From Methylococcaceae bacterium UBA6146 (GTDB lineage Bacteria; Pseudomonadota; Gammaproteobacteria; Methylococcales; Methylomonadaceae): a stretch of 64,000 bases of DNA. The stretch spans positions 207,992 through 271,991 of the forward strand of contig DIUY01000029.1 of the NCBI GenBank assembly GCA_002422395.1, read 5' to 3'. Below are positions 45,933 through 54,599 of the stretch, piece after piece. Numbering within the stretch: position 1 is the stretch's first letter; each line of letters begins with the position of its first letter. The position numbers and the translations under genes are program-made. Below the pieces are notes generated by a model that was not told the DNA's origin, made no database searches, and saw nothing but the letters and a program-made list of their open reading frames with translations.

Positions 45933-47980
45933 TGCCTGGCAATCTTTATCTATGGGCGGACAGTCAAAACGCTATTCACGCCCTATCCCCTGAACGGCAT
46001 GTGGAATTGGGGTTGCTGGAAGTGCCTGATAGCCCGCCCCAAAACGATCAAACCCGCACTAACGGGATTGATGCCGCTGGCTTTTTACCGGAATTGTTAT
46101 GGGAGTTATTAGCACCGCCTCATGCCGAAGAACACCCACTGATTTTGATGTTGGACAAGTCCCTTCCCCGCCCTTGGCATACGCTGGCTTGGGAACAGTT
46201 GAATTGGCGGGGCGCTAAATTAGGTTCGTTCCTAAAAGTGATCCGCTATGCGCAACCGGCCACTGAACAGCCACATCGCTCTGGCGAAACATTGATATGG
46301 GATCAGTGGCCGGACAATAAATTTAAGGAGGTCATCCATCAGCGGCAGGGTATCGAACGCCGTTTTAAACGCGAGCAAATCGAGCGGGATATACAAAGCG
46401 GCAGGGACTTGGGCCATTTTGCCCGCTTGGTGATTATTGCCCACGGCGGAGAAAGCGAGGCAAAGCTGTTGTTGGACAAATCCACCAAACAAGCGTGGGA
46501 CATTCGCTGGCCGGCCACCGTGCCTTATGAGGTGTTAATTTTGGCTTGTGCGCCTTATCAGGGAAATTTTCACGGTTTGGCAGTCGCCTGCCTTGAGCGC
46601 GGGGCACGGGCGGTGATTTGCGGTCATGGGCGGTTGAATGCGGCGTTAATGGCTTCGGCACTGGCTTTTTGGCTGGATGCAGATAGTGCGGCGCATGAAA
46701 CCTTATGGGCGCTGCAAGCACAGCAGCCGTCTGAACCCGGCGGCGTCCATTGGCTACGTTATTACGGCGATGCGCCTGTGACGGCTTATGATCGCCTTAC
46801 TTTGGGTTTTTTCCAGCATCCCGAAGATCCCAAGAAAAATCCGGTCACCGAATTATCAAAATCGGTCAATGATGAAAAGCAGGGCACTGTTATAGCCTTT
46901 TTGCAGGCTATGAAAGACTCGGCTACAACGTATTGGCCGTTGACGCAATTTTGGCTGTTGTCTGTGGTTTTATACTGGGCCGAGAAAAACAAGCACGCAC
47001 TTTTTGCACCGATAAAAAAACAGTTTGATTCATTCACGGTGTGTTGCGATGAATTGGTGCCGGAACGGGCTTATGGCCTAGCCGCCATGTATCGCCGTCA
47101 GGGAAGTTATCCTCTGGCTGTGGCGCAATTGGCCGAAGGTTTACAATGCGGCACGCTCAAGCCGCAACAGGAAATCAATTTGTTAGGCTCGTTGTTGAAT
47201 AATTTGATTGACCTTAATGTGCCTGAATGCGGGCAAATCATATTTGACCGTTTGGATAATTGTCTTGCCAATGTTGATGATGGGCGGCAAGCTTTTCACT
47301 TACTTGACCGCCGCGCCCGTTTGGCTTTGCGCCAAGGTAATATGGATGCCGCAGTGTTGAGTTTGCAGACAAAACGCCAACAGGTAGTTGTGCAGGGCAA
47401 CGAGGACACTAGAGAATTGGCCAGCCTACTTTATGTGTCGGCTTGGTTTGATCGTCCGGATGTCAACGAGTTGGCCGAAGCCGCATTAAAAATATTACCG
47501 TCTGTCCCTGATTTTGGTGGCGGTAATGACACTGGGGCTTATTTGCTCCGCGCGTTGGCGGTATGGCAATGGCGGCAACAACCCGCAGCAGACTTTTTAG
47601 CGGCCTTTTTGCCCGCTTGCAAAGAGCAGCTAATTGGGCAAGACCCTGGGCCTCATGCTTATATTTTGGCTTATCAGTGTTTGGCAACCGGCTGTTATGA
47701 TAACTGGCAGCAAGCTATTGCCGGACTTGAGCAAGGGCGCTATTGGTTGGAACTGGCTGCTTTTCATGCCTTGGCAGGCCAGCCCAGGGAAACCCGCCGG
47801 GCTTTAGATAAATTTCATACCCTGCGTGATGGTTCGTTGCAACCGTTAGCCAATCAAACCCTTTATGGCATTGACTGGCTGACCGCCGAAGCGGAACAGC
47901 AAGCAGTAGAGAAGGCTATTTTATTGGCCGATGACGTTACCGCCGCGAGTTTGGCGCGTCATGGATTATTGCCTCTTTAG
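45932..47980 (+). CDS. CHAT caspase-like protease with TPR-like C-terminus
   Basis: A 682-residue protein. The N-terminal 300 residues form a CHAT domain: the catalytic His is His171 in LVIIAHGGES and the catalytic Cys is Cys206 in LILACAPYQG, followed by the characteristic ACLERGARAVICGHG. Both residues of the dyad are intact, so it should be an active cysteine protease. The rest is helical-repeat sequence (YRRQGSYPLAVAQLAEGLQ, RLALRQGNMDAAVLSLQ), like TPR sensing arms. The ATG at 45932 overlaps the previous stop (TGATG). CHAT proteases act in TPR-CHAT of type III-E CRISPR and in gasdermin systems, cutting partners upon activation. Confidence 0.85.
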   Translation: MPGNLYLWADSQNAIHALSPERHVELGLLEVPDSPPQNDQTRTNGIDAAGFLPELLWELLAPPHAEEHPLILMLDKSLPRPWHTLAWEQLNWRGAKLGSFLKVIRYAQPATEQPHRSGETLIWDQWPDNKFKEVIHQRQGIERRFKREQIERDIQSGRDLGHFARLVIIAHGGESEAKLLLDKSTKQAWDIRWPATVPYEVLILACAPYQGNFHGLAVACLERGARAVICGHGRLNAALMASALAFWLDADSAAHETLWALQAQQPSEPGGVHWLRYYGDAPVTAYDRLTLGFFQHPEDPKKNPVTELSKSVNDEKQGTVIAFLQAMKDSATTYWPLTQFWLLSVVLYWAEKNKHALFAPIKKQFDSFTVCCDELVPERAYGLAAMYRRQGSYPLAVAQLAEGLQCGTLKPQQEINLLGSLLNNLIDLNVPECGQIIFDRLDNCLANVDDGRQAFHLLDRRARLALRQGNMDAAVLSLQTKRQQVVVQGNEDTRELASLLYVSAWFDRPDVNELAEAALKILPSVPDFGGGNDTGAYLLRALAVWQWRQQPAADFLAAFLPACKEQLIGQDPGPHAYILAYQCLATGCYDNWQQAIAGLEQGRYWLELAAFHALAGQPRETRRALDKFHTLRDGSLQPLANQTLYGIDWLTAEAEQQAVEKAILLADDVTAASLARHGLLPL

Positions 47981-47989
47981 GTTAAAAAG

Positions 47990-49327
47990 ATGACAGAAAT
48001 AGAAAAAGCCAAAGATTGGTATCGTTTAGTCGAGCTTAAAATTAATGCCGCTAAGGGTATCAGTGATGTCAAAACGGCATCGTTAGCCGGTAATTTGCTG
48101 GATAAGGATCACGCGGCGCAATGGACGGATTGGCAGCCGCAGGCGGCGGAATTACTGATTTTGCAGACTATTAAAAAAGCCATTGTTCTGTTGCGCAACC
48201 CCAATTCAGGTAAAAATTGGCCCGATGCCATCACCACGCTTGCGGATGCTTGGGCCGCAATGGATTTTCCTTGGCCACAACTGAAACAGGGTTTATCGCC
48301 GTTTATTGATAACGCCGACATCGGCACCGGCCCGCAGCCTATCGTTGCACCTCAGTTTAACGCGGATGCAAACCACCCCAAAAAAACCTATTCGCAATCG
48401 TCCAAGTACCAAAACAGCACAACAACACAACCACAGGCTATTAACATTAAATTGCCGTCCGATCCCACCCATATTTGGCTAGCCATCGGTGATGAAACGG
48501 GCAATTGGGATTATGAGAAAAAAACCAAGAGCAAGCGCGGGCTGGTTCTGGTTATTGGCCGCCTGGATGTTTGGCAACGCGCCTTTAATGAGCTAATTGA
48601 CGGCCAGACGGTGGCTGAACGTATGCGGCGACCTTTACAGCACTTGCCACACGGCTGTGAAAAAAGCCATTTTCATCATGCTATGGATGCTTTTAAATTA
48701 GAACAAACTAATGACTGGTCACCCGCCTTGATTAATGAGCTACAACAAAACCTGGGCTGGTTGGCGCAACATCCCGAACTGATCACTTTAGGGTTTAACG
48801 CTACGCATTCTGAGCTTTACCACCATTTCACCTTTGGTCAGGACGCTTCACATACCTTAGCTAAAAGCTATGCTATCTTGCTGGCTTATATGATGCCCTT
48901 TCTGGACAAGGAAGATGTGTTGTTGCTGGGCTTTGAAACCCGTAGCGAGAATGCGGACACAATCGCAGTAGTCCGCAGCAATTTTAAAGGATCCTTAAAT
49001 AAGGAAGGTAAACGAATAGACATGGATATGCGGGGCTTTTCGACTACGTTTCGGGATGCGTTGCTCCATCATTTAAACAAAGGTTGGCCAGAAACCAAAA
49101 ATTGGGAACAGCGTTTCGATTGGGCCCCCTTAAATCAATTGCTCACAGCTCCCGATTTAAATAGGCTTTGTCCTTTGGCCACCCTACCCAACAGCGCGTG
49201 GAAGGGACTGGCCGACTTGGGCGCGTCTATTTTGCAGGCCCAGCAAAACGATGGGTTGAACCGGCATTTTACGTTTGCCGAAACGCCCAATGTGCATTTT
49301 TCGAAATTGCCGGAGTTATTATCATGA
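47990..49327 (+). CDS. DUF3800-like putative RNase H-fold protein
   Basis: A 445-residue protein. After a 150-residue helical N-terminus and a low-complexity link (YSQSSKYQNSTTTQPQ), a domain begins with IWLAIGDETGNWD (Asp168-Glu169), like the DESG motif of DUF3800. It ends with GLADLGASILQA (Asp409), like the closing acidic motif of that fold. A KSHFHHAMDAF segment with histidines lies between. DUF3800 proteins are suspected nucleases but unproven. It starts nine bases after the CHAT gene and overlaps the next gene by ATGA. Confidence 0.7.
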   Translation: MTEIEKAKDWYRLVELKINAAKGISDVKTASLAGNLLDKDHAAQWTDWQPQAAELLILQTIKKAIVLLRNPNSGKNWPDAITTLADAWAAMDFPWPQLKQGLSPFIDNADIGTGPQPIVAPQFNADANHPKKTYSQSSKYQNSTTTQPQAINIKLPSDPTHIWLAIGDETGNWDYEKKTKSKRGLVLVIGRLDVWQRAFNELIDGQTVAERMRRPLQHLPHGCEKSHFHHAMDAFKLEQTNDWSPALINELQQNLGWLAQHPELITLGFNATHSELYHHFTFGQDASHTLAKSYAILLAYMMPFLDKEDVLLLGFETRSENADTIAVVRSNFKGSLNKEGKRIDMDMRGFSTTFRDALLHHLNKGWPETKNWEQRFDWAPLNQLLTAPDLNRLCPLATLPNSAWKGLADLGASILQAQQNDGLNRHFTFAETPNVHFSKLPELLS

Positions 49328-51141
49328 AGTGGCAATGTTCACGGGAGTTGATCTCCCCCTTACCGGGCTTACCTCGCCGAACCATACCCTATCCAAGCGA
49401 ATTGGAGACCCGTCTGACGCTAACGAGTGACATCACAAGCCAAGAAGACGATGCGGTTATTCAGTGGTTGCGGACTTTATCGGACGACAACACCCTGGCT
49501 ATTAAGGTTGATAGACTGCGCTGGTTCCCTGAACAATTACCACCACCTTGGCACGATTTGCGCTGGAAGGTTGATAACGTATGCGTAGAACAGGTGCTAA
49601 AAGCCCATATTCTCTTCGAACTCCGTTTGTTGAGCGCCGATGACCTAGGCCATCAACCCTATCTGCCCGAAACGCTGCTAAACCAATTTGCGCAGCAGCC
49701 GGATCAGAATAATCGGCTGAGGGAGGCTTTGTTTTTTGCGTTCTTTGATAAGCAGGCCTTGTTTTCCGGCAAAGGTGGGATGGATCATTGGCTTAAAGCC
49801 ATTAGGGATGTCGTCTATGAACGCGGACAATTAGTCAACAAACGAAAAACCGGATCGACTTTAATCAGTCTGGGTTTCGAATTATTGGAACAAGTCCATG
49901 AACTGCGCGAATCCAGCCGGACTTTGAATGACATAGAAACACAATGGCAAAACTTTGAGGCTACTCACGGCCATACTTTGCCAGTTGCTTGTGCCATAGT
50001 GTTTTGGGACGCCGCCGTCTATACCTTAAGCGAATACGGTGAAATGGATAGTGCCCGGCAATGCCTGGCAAAACAGTCACAAGCATTAAGGGCGTTAGTC
50101 GAGCTGTTGCCGGGATTGAGGGAAAGCGATCTCATGGCCGGTATGTGGTGCCACCATTTGGGGCGTTTAGCCTATTATCGCGGTGATATGAGCGATGCCC
50201 TTAAATTATTTGGTGAAGAATGGCAGTTTCATGATCGGCTCGATGTCACCAATAGCTCCCGTCTCTACCGGTCTTGCGCCAATGTTTTGACTGACATGGG
50301 TTTTCTTAATGAAGCCGAAGGCTTAGTGCGTAAAGCCTGCCGGGCACAAGATAACGACGGCGAGCCTGAACGTTATAAGACCTACGGGCGATTAGCTGAA
50401 ATTCTTGCCAGGAAAGGCAAATACGATGAAGCTAAAACCGCTTATGAGCATTCTTGGGTTTTACAACGACAGATCACCGGTAATGAAGATGATTTAGATG
50501 CCCAAACACTTGTTTACATGGGACATATACATGTTTTATTAAACGATTTCACTGAGGCGGAAAGCTGGTATCAACAAGCTGAAATAAACGAAAACTCCGG
50601 GTTTAATCCTTATTTGTGCATGGGGCGGGCGGCGTTATTTTCCCGAAATAAGAAACGCGATAACTTGGCTGAGTTGTGGAAAAAATATGGCGAAGCGATA
50701 ACACAATTGCATGGCGTTAAAGCATTGCCCAAAGCAGTGATTGCTATGGCTAGATTTAACGTTGGCCTGATCGATAAATATGCTTTGCTAGAAGTGTTCG
50801 AGGAATTGCAGAAGGAAAATTATTGGGTGGAAGCCTGTTATTTCCTTCCTGTTTTGTATCCTCAGCCGCTCGAGGACGAGCCTGCTATCCAAACAATACG
50901 AAATCGCCTAGTTGACTGGAATCGAGACGTGAAAGCTTTTTGTCAAAAAACGCAATTAACAAATGATCTTCCAACAATAGGCTATCCAACCTTATTGAAT
51001 TTACTAGATGATTTGACACTAGCAACGACAAACCAAAATTGGCAAAACGCTATATATATAAAACAAGTTTACCCATTCAAATTGTTAGGCGGATTCAACG
51101 CCGAAGTGCAATCGCCCCTAATAGGAAGTGAAGAAGGTTAG
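49324..51141 (+). CDS. TPR-repeat protein, last gene of the CHAT operon
   Basis: A 605-residue protein starting at the ATGA overlap at 49324. The middle third is made of TPR-like helical pairs (HHLGRLAYYRGDMSDALKLF, LAEILARKGKYDEAKTAYEH, MGHIHVLLNDFTEAESWYQQ). No enzymatic motif is seen, so it is likely a scaffold or sensor for the CHAT protease. The C-terminus turns AT-rich in DNA composition after about 50,930. The operon ends here; IS fragments follow within 50 bases. Confidence 0.78.
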   Translation: MKWQCSRELISPLPGLPRRTIPYPSELETRLTLTSDITSQEDDAVIQWLRTLSDDNTLAIKVDRLRWFPEQLPPPWHDLRWKVDNVCVEQVLKAHILFELRLLSADDLGHQPYLPETLLNQFAQQPDQNNRLREALFFAFFDKQALFSGKGGMDHWLKAIRDVVYERGQLVNKRKTGSTLISLGFELLEQVHELRESSRTLNDIETQWQNFEATHGHTLPVACAIVFWDAAVYTLSEYGEMDSARQCLAKQSQALRALVELLPGLRESDLMAGMWCHHLGRLAYYRGDMSDALKLFGEEWQFHDRLDVTNSSRLYRSCANVLTDMGFLNEAEGLVRKACRAQDNDGEPERYKTYGRLAEILARKGKYDEAKTAYEHSWVLQRQITGNEDDLDAQTLVYMGHIHVLLNDFTEAESWYQQAEINENSGFNPYLCMGRAALFSRNKKRDNLAELWKKYGEAITQLHGVKALPKAVIAMARFNVGLIDKYALLEVFEELQKENYWVEACYFLPVLYPQPLEDEPAIQTIRNRLVDWNRDVKAFCQKTQLTNDLPTIGYPTLLNLLDDLTLATTNQNWQNAIYIKQVYPFKLLGGFNAEVQSPLIGSEEG

Positions 51142-51189
51142 CTGATATAGTTTCAAGCTTTTTCAATCCGACCAAAGACGAGAAAGCAC

Positions 51190-51472
51190 TTGAAAGGCTA
51201 CCATCAGCTAACGCAAGAAACAAGACACCAGATTGGGGTATTATTAAAAGCAGGCAAGACTCAAAAAGCCATAGCGGAGCTGGTCAATGTATCACCCGGC
51301 ACGATATGCCGTGAACTGAAACGGAACACAGGCAAGCGAGGCTAACCGATGGGGACATTGGCGAGGTCATGGAAAAATCCAATCATCGGCTCCGAAAAAC
51401 GCTCAATTATAAAACACCCCATGCGGTCTTTTTTGCTGATACTTTGCTAGGTTCTGTTGACATTTCATCGTA
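51190..51472 (+). pseudogene. IS30-family transposase fragments
   Basis: An N-terminal piece from 51190 (KGYHQLTQETRHQIGVLLKA, then AIAELVNVSPGTICRELKRN), which is the IS30 HTH, stops at 51345. A C-terminal piece (RLRKTLNYKTPHAVFFAD) follows at about 51390-51472. The catalytic DDE centre between them is deleted. Confidence 0.8.
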
Positions 51473-51776
51473 GCCATAAGAGCGCGGAGGCAAATGACAA
51501 CATCCCCGTGTAATTAATGGCCTTTCTCTCATCTCGGGTGGCAATCCTGCGGTAGTGTTTGAGCTTGCCGAACAGACATTCGATGACGTGCCGCTCCTTA
51601 TAATGGCAATAATCGCAGTCAATTTGTCCTTTCTGGTTCGATTTAGGCGGGATAACGGCTTTGATGCCCCGTGTTTCCAGCCACTCCCGCAAGGCATTGG
51701 TGTCGTAGCCCTTGTCCGCCAAAACGGCGCGGGCGTTGAGGTTTTCCAGCAAGGGGATCGCCTGCCTGCATTCCGC
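51465..51776 (-). pseudogene. IS5-family transposase C-terminal fragment
   Basis: The 3' part of an IS5-type transposase: ARAVLADKGYDTNALREWLE with the second catalytic Asp, then ERHVIECLFGKLKHYRRIATR with the catalytic Glu. The frame is open only from about 51776, where it abuts the IS4 fragment; the N-terminal half is missing. Confidence 0.82.
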
Positions 51777-51794
51777 CTAGATGCCGACATTTCT

Positions 51795-52192
51795 TCACAA
51801 GTCGGTACTACCACAAAGCTTGGTAAAGCGGCGTGGGTGTCGAGCGGCAACGCTTCCAGAGCGTAGGCAACCTGGAACGGATGCTGGCCATCACGGCATT
51901 CTTGGCGGTGAGGCTATTGCAATTGCGGGAACTGCTGGATGCAAAAGAAACCACCTGCGGCAAAGTATTGGCAGAGGACGAATGGAAAGTCCTATGGCTA
52001 TCAACCGAACCCGACAAGCCCTTGCCCGAAACCGCGCCACCCATACGCCGGGCGTATGACGCCATTGCAAAATTGGGTGGCTTTTCCGACACCAAGCGCA
52101 CAGGCCACGTCGGTTGGGACGCCCTGTGGCACGGTTGGTTCCGGTTACAAGAACGGCTCCAGGGTTATCGGCTTAGTCAGGTCAAATTGTGA
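51795..52192 (+). pseudogene. IS4-family transposase C-terminal fragment
   Basis: The last 130 or so residues of an IS4-type transposase: GVERQRFQSVGNLERMLAI contains the YREK-like catalytic region remnant, followed by the family's C-terminus (AYDAIAKLGGFSDTKRTGHV, GWFRLQERLQGY). The catalytic N-terminal part is absent. Confidence 0.8.
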
Positions 52193-52291
52193 TCAAAAGA
52201 CAGGTTACAAAACCCCGTCCCTCTCAAGCATTGATTCGTAACACCATATTGCCGGAAGAAGGTACGCACAGCGTACCCTGCATGGCGGTAG

Positions 52292-52618
52292 TTACTCAAA
52301 CAACGTAATAACTTTTGCCAAAACTTCGTCCAAGATCGGTGCGGGCAAGGCTTCGATCAAACTGGCATGGCGTGCGGCTAAATCGAGTACCCGTGGCTGG
52401 TCGCAACGCACCACGCCCGTGGTTTGGATACCCGACAAGGGCACGGCAAACCCTAAACGGCGGACGAAATCACCGCCGTTAGTAATGGGCAAAACTATCG
52501 GCAATTTAGTTGCCAGGTTGAATGCCGTCGCTGACACGACCAAGACCGGACGGCTACCGCTTTGTTCGTGCCCGGCAGTTGGATCAAGCGACACCCGATA
52601 AATATCGCCGCGCTTCAC
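52292..52618 (-). CDS. MazF/PemK-family mRNA interferase toxin
   Basis: A 108-residue PemK/MazF toxin. MKRGDIYRVSLDPTAGHEQS, RPVLVVSATAFN, PIVLPITNG and VVRCDQPRVLDL are the family blocks; the Arg in GSRPVLVV and the Thr/Ser near PITNG are in the expected active-site places. It would cleave mRNA at a short sequence. It overlaps the antitoxin gene by four bases downstream of it, the usual antitoxin-first order. Intact. Confidence 0.93.
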   Translation of the reverse strand: MKRGDIYRVSLDPTAGHEQSGSRPVLVVSATAFNLATKLPIVLPITNGGDFVRRLGFAVPLSGIQTTGVVRCDQPRVLDLAARHASLIEALPAPILDEVLAKVITLFE

Positions 52619-52872
52619 AGCAGTTCAGCCCCAGTTGCGGGGGCATCAAGCCATTCGCGTTCTTCGGCAGTAGGAGGTTGCGAGTAATCCGAAGCTGCCA
52701 ATAGCGTTTCCAGAGTATAACGTGGTTGGGGATTAGGCTTGACGACCAGACAGCCTTGTTCAACCGCTAAGCCTACTGTCACACCGGCTTGCAGATGCAG
52801 TTGTTCCAAAAGCGCTGGCGGCACGGCCAGCATGACAGAGCCGCCGACTTTACGGAGGTTAGTTGAGTACAT
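52615..52872 (-). CDS. MazE/AbrB-type antitoxin
   Basis: An 85-residue protein with the AbrB/MazE swapped-hairpin DNA-binding domain (LRKVGGSVMLAVPPALLEQLHL, then VTVGLAVEQGCLVVKPNP) and an acidic C-terminal tail (TAEEREWLDAPA) that would neutralise the toxin. An AT-rich promoter (TAGTATAACTTT-like on its strand region around 52890-52915) lies upstream. Confidence 0.9.
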   Translation of the reverse strand: MYSTNLRKVGGSVMLAVPPALLEQLHLQAGVTVGLAVEQGCLVVKPNPQPRYTLETLLAASDYSQPPTAEEREWLDAPATGAELL

Positions 52873-53535
52873 TGTGAATCTCTACAAGAAAAGTTATATT
52901 CTAGTATAACTTTGCGCGAGACCTACCACAAGCGTCACTTCCAGAAAGGAAGGGAAATGGGTTGTCAAAATATCTGATCAAAGCCCGTCATGCTCCCGCC
53001 AATTCAAGCTGGCTAGGCGTAAGGATTCTTATGTAGGGCGATGTGAAGTCCTATAACGAGATTTATCGTTGGTTCACCTGTGTTACATTTTACCTTCTAA
53101 GCTTAGCACCCTACCGCGTCATGCTCGCAGTTCCGTTTTACCCTCACGGGTTCGACTTCATCTTTTGATTAAGTTACATTGTCAGAATAGCTTCACGCAT
53201 CACATGACTGTTAATGCCTGAACTCTAAGGCTACTGCCAGAGGAACGGCAGATTTAGTTAGGATTGCTCGAGCTAAACAATTACTTATACGACTTCACGT
53301 CGCACTTCGCACGAATCCTTACGGTCACCCAAAATGCCTATAGATCGGGATTAAAACCGCAAATATTGTCACTGTCACAAATGATCGTATTGGGAATAGC
53401 TACGGCGAAGCCTTTGCCGTAGCGGATTTTGAGCTGGTTTGTAAGCTAAGTGGGTTGGCTGTTCCACTACCTCCCCAGCCCCTGTTTCCACAAGCCAAGC
53501 TGTTTCAAGAGAATTCGGAGCAGTTTGATAAACCC
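52873..53535. other. Gene-free region with long inverted repeat
   Basis: 663 bases without a convincing gene. Imperfect inverted repeats lie at 53018-53050 (CGTAAGGATTC ... GATGTGAAGTC) and 53291-53323 (GACTTCACGTCGC ... GAATCCTTACG). The left arm is adjoined by a hairpin GCCAATTCAAGCTGGC at 52998-53013. Arms 240 bases apart suggest a non-coding mobile element or structured RNA remnant. Confidence 0.6.
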
Positions 53536-53958
53536 TTATAAATCATAGTCGTCCTCAAACACTTGTTGCCATGATAATGCAGTCACGGTCGATTTTTTGC
53601 CCATTTCAGCCTGTGCATCACGGTTAGCGATGATGAATGCTTTATCCCACAGGTCTTCAATGACAGAGCTAGTTAAGCTGGGCGTTTCTTCCTGAATATC
53701 GGCGATTTCCTCGCGGGCATCCTTGATGCTGGCAACCCAACTTAATGAGCGTCTTTCAGCTTGTGATTGCCATTTAATGATATGCAGCATCAGTCTAACC
53801 AGTTGGCTTTTTAAGGCGCGTCTTTCAGAGCGTGACAAGGCTAGTATTAACTCCTCTATGCCGATAATGGCTTCAGGCAAATTACCGGTAGCGATTTCAT
53901 TTTTAACGGCTATCGCAGTTTTGTAATGTGATGTGCTAGATAATTTCTGCCAATTCAT
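53536..53958 (-). CDS. DUF29 family protein
   Basis: A 140-residue protein of the DUF29 family, seen in ALSRSERRALKSQLVRLMLHI and WQSQAERRSLSWVASI with the EEIADIQEETPSL segment. Function is unknown. The start at 53958 (MNWQKLSSTSHY) is chosen because the 44 residues encoded upstream (MIAIPNVLKMSLSL...) are unlike DUF29. The middle of the family's domain (the WD.LD segment) seems altered to AIAVKNEIATGNLPEAIIGI, so it is a divergent member. Confidence 0.75.
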   Translation of the reverse strand: MNWQKLSSTSHYKTAIAVKNEIATGNLPEAIIGIEELILALSRSERRALKSQLVRLMLHIIKWQSQAERRSLSWVASIKDAREEIADIQEETPSLTSSVIEDLWDKAFIIANRDAQAEMGKKSTVTALSWQQVFEDDYDL

Positions 53959-54025
53959 AGTGTTTTCAACAAAATTAAAAGTACGGGAATAAAAAAACTC
54001 AAGCAGGACTAGGCATGTTGCCCAG

Positions 54026-54590
54026 TCAGCAGGGTTTCTCGGATGATTTAAAGATAACGACATCTTCAAAACGTTTGGGATAGCAATCATTCAAGCATCG
54101 GCTTATTTGACCATTTCTTCCATTTGTCGCCTTAACAAGCCTTGTCTCGGCATTCCCTATCGATTTATTAATGTTACACAAGGCGCTTTTGTCAATTTTG
54201 CCTGACAAGCTTGTCAACCAGTGTTGGCCGACCGACACGGCATTATCGGGTAGTTCATTCAGGTGTTGTAGCACTCGTTGCGCCGCATCATCACGGCCTA
54301 AATTTACCAAACCATTACCTGCTGCTATAAACACCGCTTCCATAGCGCGATGAGTCATAAAGGCGGTATTTAACACCGCTTCACTTCAGGGTTGATGATC
54401 CCATCCATTGCCATGAATGCCGCCATTGCTTGCTGTTCTTGATAACTCACGTTTTTTTCTGTGTTGATGGCGAAAAGACGCCCGTTTTCTCAACAGCCGT
54501 CAACAACAATTCAACACCGTGGGGTGTTCCTAATTTAGCTAATGCCAACGCCAACCTAATGATTTATATGATTGTACTAAATTATCTTTT
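54026..54590 (-). pseudogene. Decayed HEAT-like protein sequence
   Basis: Minus-strand sequence related to the intact HEAT-like gene next to it, broken by stops and frameshifts. One piece (GTPHGVELLLTAVEKTGVF, about 54480-54540) resembles repeats of that gene. Another open stretch of 116 codons (54026-54376) contains NGLVNLGRDDAAQRVLQHLN. It is either the former 3' part of that gene or a decayed paralogue. Confidence 0.6.
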
Positions 54591-54599
54591 GTTCTAAAT

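Noticed and set aside
43499..51141. Calling the CHAT operon a type III-E (Craspase) system
   Set aside because: No Cas7-11/gRAMP, Csx29-31 match or RT-Cas1 is visible; only the idea of protease plus sigma factor is shared.
51407..51850. A 147-codon minus-strand ORF over the IS5 fragment
   Set aside because: The true transposase frame is the overlapping one with ADKGYD and the DDE residues; this is its shadow.
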